Shown here one piece after another: positions 32,799 to 35,468 of a DNA stretch of 35,468 nt (within the stretch, counting starts at the first letter, position 1; each line of letters opens with the position of its first letter). The stretch spans positions 1 through 35,468 of the forward strand of contig CALXUE010000016.1 in NCBI GenBank assembly GCA_944391615.1, written 5' to 3'. A program made the position numbers and the translations under genes. The DNA is from an uncultured Alphaproteobacteria bacterium (lineage in GTDB: Bacteria > Pseudomonadota > Alphaproteobacteria > RF32 > CAG-239). Under the pieces are notes generated by a model. That model ran no database searches, was not told the origin of the DNA, and saw nothing but the letters and a program-made list of their open reading frames with translations.

Positions 32799-34202
32799 AT
32801 GAGAAAGTTTTTATTATATTCATCGGCTTTGGTTGTTGGCGGTTTGTTGAGTGGTAGCGTGGCCGAGGCGGCCTGCATCCAAACGCCGACGTGTTCATCT
32901 TTGGGCTATACCTCAACTTCATCTTGCACCGGCGGAACCAAATGCCCGTTCGGTAATGCATGGAACTGCACCGCAAGCGATTTAAATGATAAAATTACCG
33001 AATTAGAAAAAACGATTGAAGAGCTCCAACAAAACAGCTCATCCGGAGGAACATCGTCAAGTAATTGTATCATTGGAGATATTTTGTATTCGGATATGAC
33101 TTGTAATCCGAATGTCATCAGCGACAAAACGCCGATTGGCGTTGTGTTTGATAGAGCCAATAAGCTGGCAATAGGACTAGAGGAATCATCTTCAGTACTA
33201 GCATGGTCTGACTTTACTCGTGATGTTCCTGAGCTGAGTAATATTGAGTCATCATCAACGGTTGAAGCAGATTGGCAGGGTAAAAATAATACAAAAATCG
33301 TATTAGAATATTACAAAGCAAATGGAAAAAGTTGTCCAGCGTTTGAATATGTAAATAGTTATAAGACAGAGGGAACACAAGCCGGAGATTGGTATTTGCC
33401 TGCTGGGGGAGAATTACAGGCCATATACAGTAATAAAGATGTGTTAAATATAACTTTAGGAAAAATAGAGGGAACAAAATTTGGTTCAAAAGACTATTGG
33501 TCTTCTTCCGAGTATTCATATGACGATGCATGGTATTTGCAGTTCAGTAACGGTTACATGACCTACTACGATAAGTACGGCGATACCTACTACTGTTACG
33601 TTCGCCCAGTTATCAACTTTGGAGATTTAACGGATGAAGATTCATCGACAGCCTGCAATATTGGGGATATTTTCTATTCGGATAAAACTTGCTCTGCAGA
33701 TGTTGTCAGTGGCAAAACACCAATCGGCGTTGTATTTGACACAACAAACAGGTTAATTATTGGACTGGAAGAAGCTTTACCGCTAAAATGGTCAACAACT
33801 TCTTTTGATATTTCGGGAGTAAGCAATATTGGGTCTTCATCAGCGGCAACAGCTGATTGGCAAGGAAAAAATAATACAAAAACAGTTTTAGAATATTGCA
33901 AAGCGAACGGATATAGCTGTCCGGCATTTGAATATGTGAATAGCTATAAAACAGCAGGAACATCTGCGGGAGATTGGTATTTGCCTGCTATGGGAGAGTT
34001 AACCGCTATATATATTAATAGGGCTGTGTTAGATGTTACCTTAGGAAAAATCGGTGGAACAACATCTGGTACAAAAATCTATTGGTCTTCTTCCGAGTTT
34101 TCTAAATACTATGCTTGGATGTTGGAATTCAATAATGGTAATGTGCTCAACTACGATAAGGAGTTCAATAACTATTACGTTCGTCCAGTCCTAGCTTTTT
34201 AG
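32799..34202 (+). CDS. Secreted protein with two tandem DUF1566 domains
   Basis: A 467-residue secreted protein: signal peptide 1-24 (AEA/AC), a Cys-rich segment with CPFGNAWNC, a short coiled coil (about 60-79), a Ser/Gly linker, then two DUF1566-type (Lcl) domains encoded at 33066-33620 and 33654-34199. Each contains GDI-x-YSD, TPIGVVFD, ADWQGKNNTK, CPAFEYVNSYKT, GDWYLPA-x-GEL, YWSSSE, AW-x-L-x-F and YVRPV. The fold is C-type-lectin-like and suits ligand binding at the cell surface. The two YWSSSE-to-VRPV tails (33494-33611 and 34079-34190) start with 20 identical bases and then vary. GGGAG lies 7 nt before the ATG. Confidence 0.85.
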   Translation: MRKFLLYSSALVVGGLLSGSVAEAACIQTPTCSSLGYTSTSSCTGGTKCPFGNAWNCTASDLNDKITELEKTIEELQQNSSSGGTSSSNCIIGDILYSDMTCNPNVISDKTPIGVVFDRANKLAIGLEESSSVLAWSDFTRDVPELSNIESSSTVEADWQGKNNTKIVLEYYKANGKSCPAFEYVNSYKTEGTQAGDWYLPAGGELQAIYSNKDVLNITLGKIEGTKFGSKDYWSSSEYSYDDAWYLQFSNGYMTYYDKYGDTYYCYVRPVINFGDLTDEDSSTACNIGDIFYSDKTCSADVVSGKTPIGVVFDTTNRLIIGLEEALPLKWSTTSFDISGVSNIGSSSAATADWQGKNNTKTVLEYCKANGYSCPAFEYVNSYKTAGTSAGDWYLPAMGELTAIYINRAVLDVTLGKIGGTTSGTKIYWSSSEFSKYYAWMLEFNNGNVLNYDKEFNNYYVRPVLAF

Positions 34203-34217
34203 GTTCAATATTGCAAC

Positions 34218-34249
34218 AAAAAAGGTGGAGCTTTTGCCCCACCTTTTTT
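34218..34249. terminator. Bidirectional terminator
   Basis: A perfect 11-bp stem AAAAAAGGTGG and its complement with a 10-nt loop, between the convergent DUF1566 and DUF218-like genes. Confidence 0.9.
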
Positions 34250-34266
34250 ATCTTTTTGCTTATGCT

Positions 34267-35145
34267 TTAACCAAAAGGCTCTGCTTCGGCGATAGCCTTA
34301 GCTTCATCATAAACATAATCTTCTGCGTGCCAAAATATATCCCATACAATCGGAATATATTGACAATAGGCGCGCAGCATTTTTAAGCCTCCGACACGCT
34401 GTTTAATCAAAAAGCGATTACGTAACATGGCATCAGCTTTTTTCAGTTCAGAAAATGGCTCAAACGGCTTTGTCAAGAACTTACCGTCATACACCTCAAA
34501 GCGACGTACAAGCGATGCATAGAGATGCAAGGCCACGCGCCCCTTCCCTGCTTTTTGAAAGTTGTACCAACGCAAAGTTTCTTCCACATCCTGATGGATA
34601 ACATACATGTCATAATCCAATGGCTTGCACCCAAATTTATCCGGATGTAGGTTGCATTGAAATTCGGCACTCTGTTTGAAAACCATTGCCAATCGCTGGG
34701 TTGACACCACCAACATTTCAGCCGGCTTTCCATCCACATACGGCAAATTAGAAATCTCTTGCAGATTCTGCGTGGTGTTTTTGCCCTTATCCAAAAGGAT
34801 AATATCTTTTTCGGGCACACCCAAGACCATCGCCACTCGTTTGAGACGTTGCCCTTCAGATTCTTTGTGCAAAGAAGCCGCTTTTTGACGGCCGAACCTC
34901 AAACGCAAAGCCAAACGCATAACCTTAAAGGCCGTGGCTAACAGCCCCTCACCGCCAACAGTCACCAACTTTGCCTGAGGGTTATTCTGTTTTACCTGCC
35001 CAAATACCCGCATAGACTTTAACACGGCGGTAATATCATCATCGTACACAACCATGTAGTCATATTTTTTGTGGCTATCATACGTTGAAGGCACATCGTA
35101 TGCCTGATTGATAATATTGGCCGCAGCCAAAAATTTTGAATCCAT
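34267..35145 (-). CDS. DUF218/YdcF-like protein, 292 aa
   Basis: A 292-residue cytoplasmic-looking protein with features of the DUF218 (YdcF/SanA/ElyC) fold: a strand DYMVVYDDDI, a Gly-rich turn TVGGEG, the AMVLGVPEKDIILLDKGKNTTQNLQEI segment split across 107-133 (DUF218: GVP..I..E..S-x-NT-x-EN), and MLVVSTQRLAMVF. A basic amphipathic C-terminal region follows. Substrates of this family are poorly known; envelope or polysaccharide roles have been proposed. Similarity is judged by eye. The ATG at 35145 has no clear Shine-Dalgarno sequence. A good promoter lies 50 nt upstream. Confidence 0.6.
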   Translation of the reverse strand: MDSKFLAAANIINQAYDVPSTYDSHKKYDYMVVYDDDITAVLKSMRVFGQVKQNNPQAKLVTVGGEGLLATAFKVMRLALRLRFGRQKAASLHKESEGQRLKRVAMVLGVPEKDIILLDKGKNTTQNLQEISNLPYVDGKPAEMLVVSTQRLAMVFKQSAEFQCNLHPDKFGCKPLDYDMYVIHQDVEETLRWYNFQKAGKGRVALHLYASLVRRFEVYDGKFLTKPFEPFSELKKADAMLRNRFLIKQRVGGLKMLRAYCQYIPIVWDIFWHAEDYVYDEAKAIAEAEPFG

Positions 35146-35194
35146 AATAAAAAAATAAAAAAGTTACACATAAATATATTTTTTCAGAACGCAA

Positions 35195-35223
35195 TTTATA
35201 GCACTGTTTTACCCCTCTGTCAA
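35195..35223 (-). promoter_or_regulatory. Sigma-70-type promoter of the DUF218-like gene
   Basis: On the minus strand TTGACA (35218-35223), a 17-nt spacer and TATAAA (35195-35200), about 50 nt before the ATG. Confidence 0.75.
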
Positions 35224-35318
35224 GCAGTATTTGACAAATTTTTTCCTTATTTGTCTTTTGAAACTAAAAAAATTTACACATTACTTTTATGAAATGGTGC
35301 GAGTTGAGATGGCTAAGT

Positions 35319-35347
35319 AAAAACAACCAAAGTAATGGTTGTTTTTA
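35319..35347. terminator. Terminator-like hairpin
   Basis: AAAAACAACC and GGTTGTTTTT pair perfectly (10 bp) around an 8-nt loop, with A/T tracts on both sides. It could end a minus-strand transcript coming from beyond the window edge. Confidence 0.7.
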
Positions 35348-35375
35348 TCTGCAACATCTTTGCCATCTTCTTGAG

Positions 35376-35447
35376 CTAAGACGCAACAGCGGGCTCTACA
35401 TCAAAGTATGGGGCAAAAGCAGTACTCAAGATTATAAAAAGTATTAT
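35376..35447 (-). repeat. Diverged inverted repeat, right copy
   Basis: On the minus strand this reads TATAAT-like sequence, then GCCCCATACTTTGA and a GAGCCCG...CGTC tail. It matches 21-86 in inverted orientation, with a 14-bp exact core (35401-35414). The minus-strand frame ends APYFDVEPAVAS at a stop at 35376-35378, followed by the hairpin at 35319-35347. Confidence 0.5.
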
Positions 35448-35468
35448 AATCAGTTCACCACAAACCTA

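Larger units (their letters stand above)
35146..35468. other. Right-edge region without an assured gene
   Basis: This stretch holds the promoter of 34267-35145, a hairpin at 35319-35347, and a repeat that is an inverted diverged copy of the left edge. A plus-strand frame starting at ATG 35289 stays open to the end (60 codons), but it runs through the hairpin and has no Shine-Dalgarno sequence. A minus-strand frame APYFDVEPAVAS ends at 35376 yet lacks a start codon. Neither is reported as a gene. Confidence 0.5.

Noticed and set aside
33494..34190. A complete diversity-generating retroelement
   Set aside because: No reverse transcriptase, accessory protein or template repeat is visible in the window. 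Only the target-like tails are reported, as a hypothesis.
35289..35468. Plus-strand open frame of 60 codons running off the window end
   Set aside because: It passes through a perfect terminator-like hairpin, has no ribosome-binding site, and a repeat copy shares the same bases. A gene cannot be supported without the sequence beyond the edge.
1..35468. CRISPR arrays, insertion sequences, prophage or integrase genes
   Set aside because: I looked for regularly spaced repeats, transposase motifs and integrase or phage proteins and saw none, despite the att-like tRNA fragments.

Overview
The window looks like an AT-rich alphaproteobacterial chromosome segment. The evidence is a CtrA-type cell-cycle response regulator divergent from fliI-fliJ, an ordered nuoL-nuoM-nuoN-birA-rnj run typical of Alphaproteobacteria, and a monofunctional BirA and RNase J. 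Gene content (acetoacetate-type CoA-transferase, N-acetylglucosamine catabolism, Cys-rich and DUF1566 secreted proteins, many orphan ORFs) resembles uncultured host-associated (gut) Alphaproteobacteria. That placement is inference. There is no phage, IS element or CRISPR array in the window.

Layout. 1-387: a degraded repeat, a decayed echo of a tRNA 3' half, and tRNA-Glu(CUC) with its terminator. 465-3858: histidine phosphatase, small orphan genes, an Hsp20 chaperone and an Fe/Mn superoxide dismutase. 3856-6501: fliJ and fliI on the minus strand, divergent from ctrA, with CtrA-like half-sites between them. 6711-10110: three genes of unknown role, including a 621-residue orphan and a TPR protein. 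10199-13094: a minus-strand TPR / MoxR ATPase / DUF58 operon, divergent from a UvrD/PcrA helicase (13171-15558). 15603-17038: two paralogous unknown genes. 17127-24142: one tight minus-strand operon nuoL-nuoM-nuoN-birA-rnj, in which the antiporter-like subunits, above all NuoM, have lost normally conserved charged residues. 24328-26248: two unknown membrane-associated proteins. 26340-26584: a palindrome-rich segment and tRNA-Val(UAC). 26771-28097: two-subunit CoA-transferase. 28208-29672: HU and prolyl aminopeptidase. 29767-31730: nagA-nagB. 31911-34202: two secreted proteins, one Cys-rich and one with two DUF1566 domains. 34267-35145: a DUF218/YdcF-like protein. The right edge carries a terminator-like hairpin and a repeat that is an inverted, diverged copy of the left edge, which suggests the window may be a contig that breaks at repeats.

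How the genes work together. FliI and FliJ belong to the flagellar export apparatus, and CtrA is a likely regulator of that locus. MoxR, DUF58 and TPR proteins form a chaperone-like module. NagA and NagB turn GlcNAc-6-P into fructose-6-P. AtoD- and AtoA-like subunits move CoA between short-chain acids. The most noteworthy items are the degenerate complex I antiporter cassette, the tandem DUF1566 protein with diversity-generating-retroelement-like variable tails, and the finding that both tRNA genes have a decayed copy of their 3' end 100-200 bp downstream.
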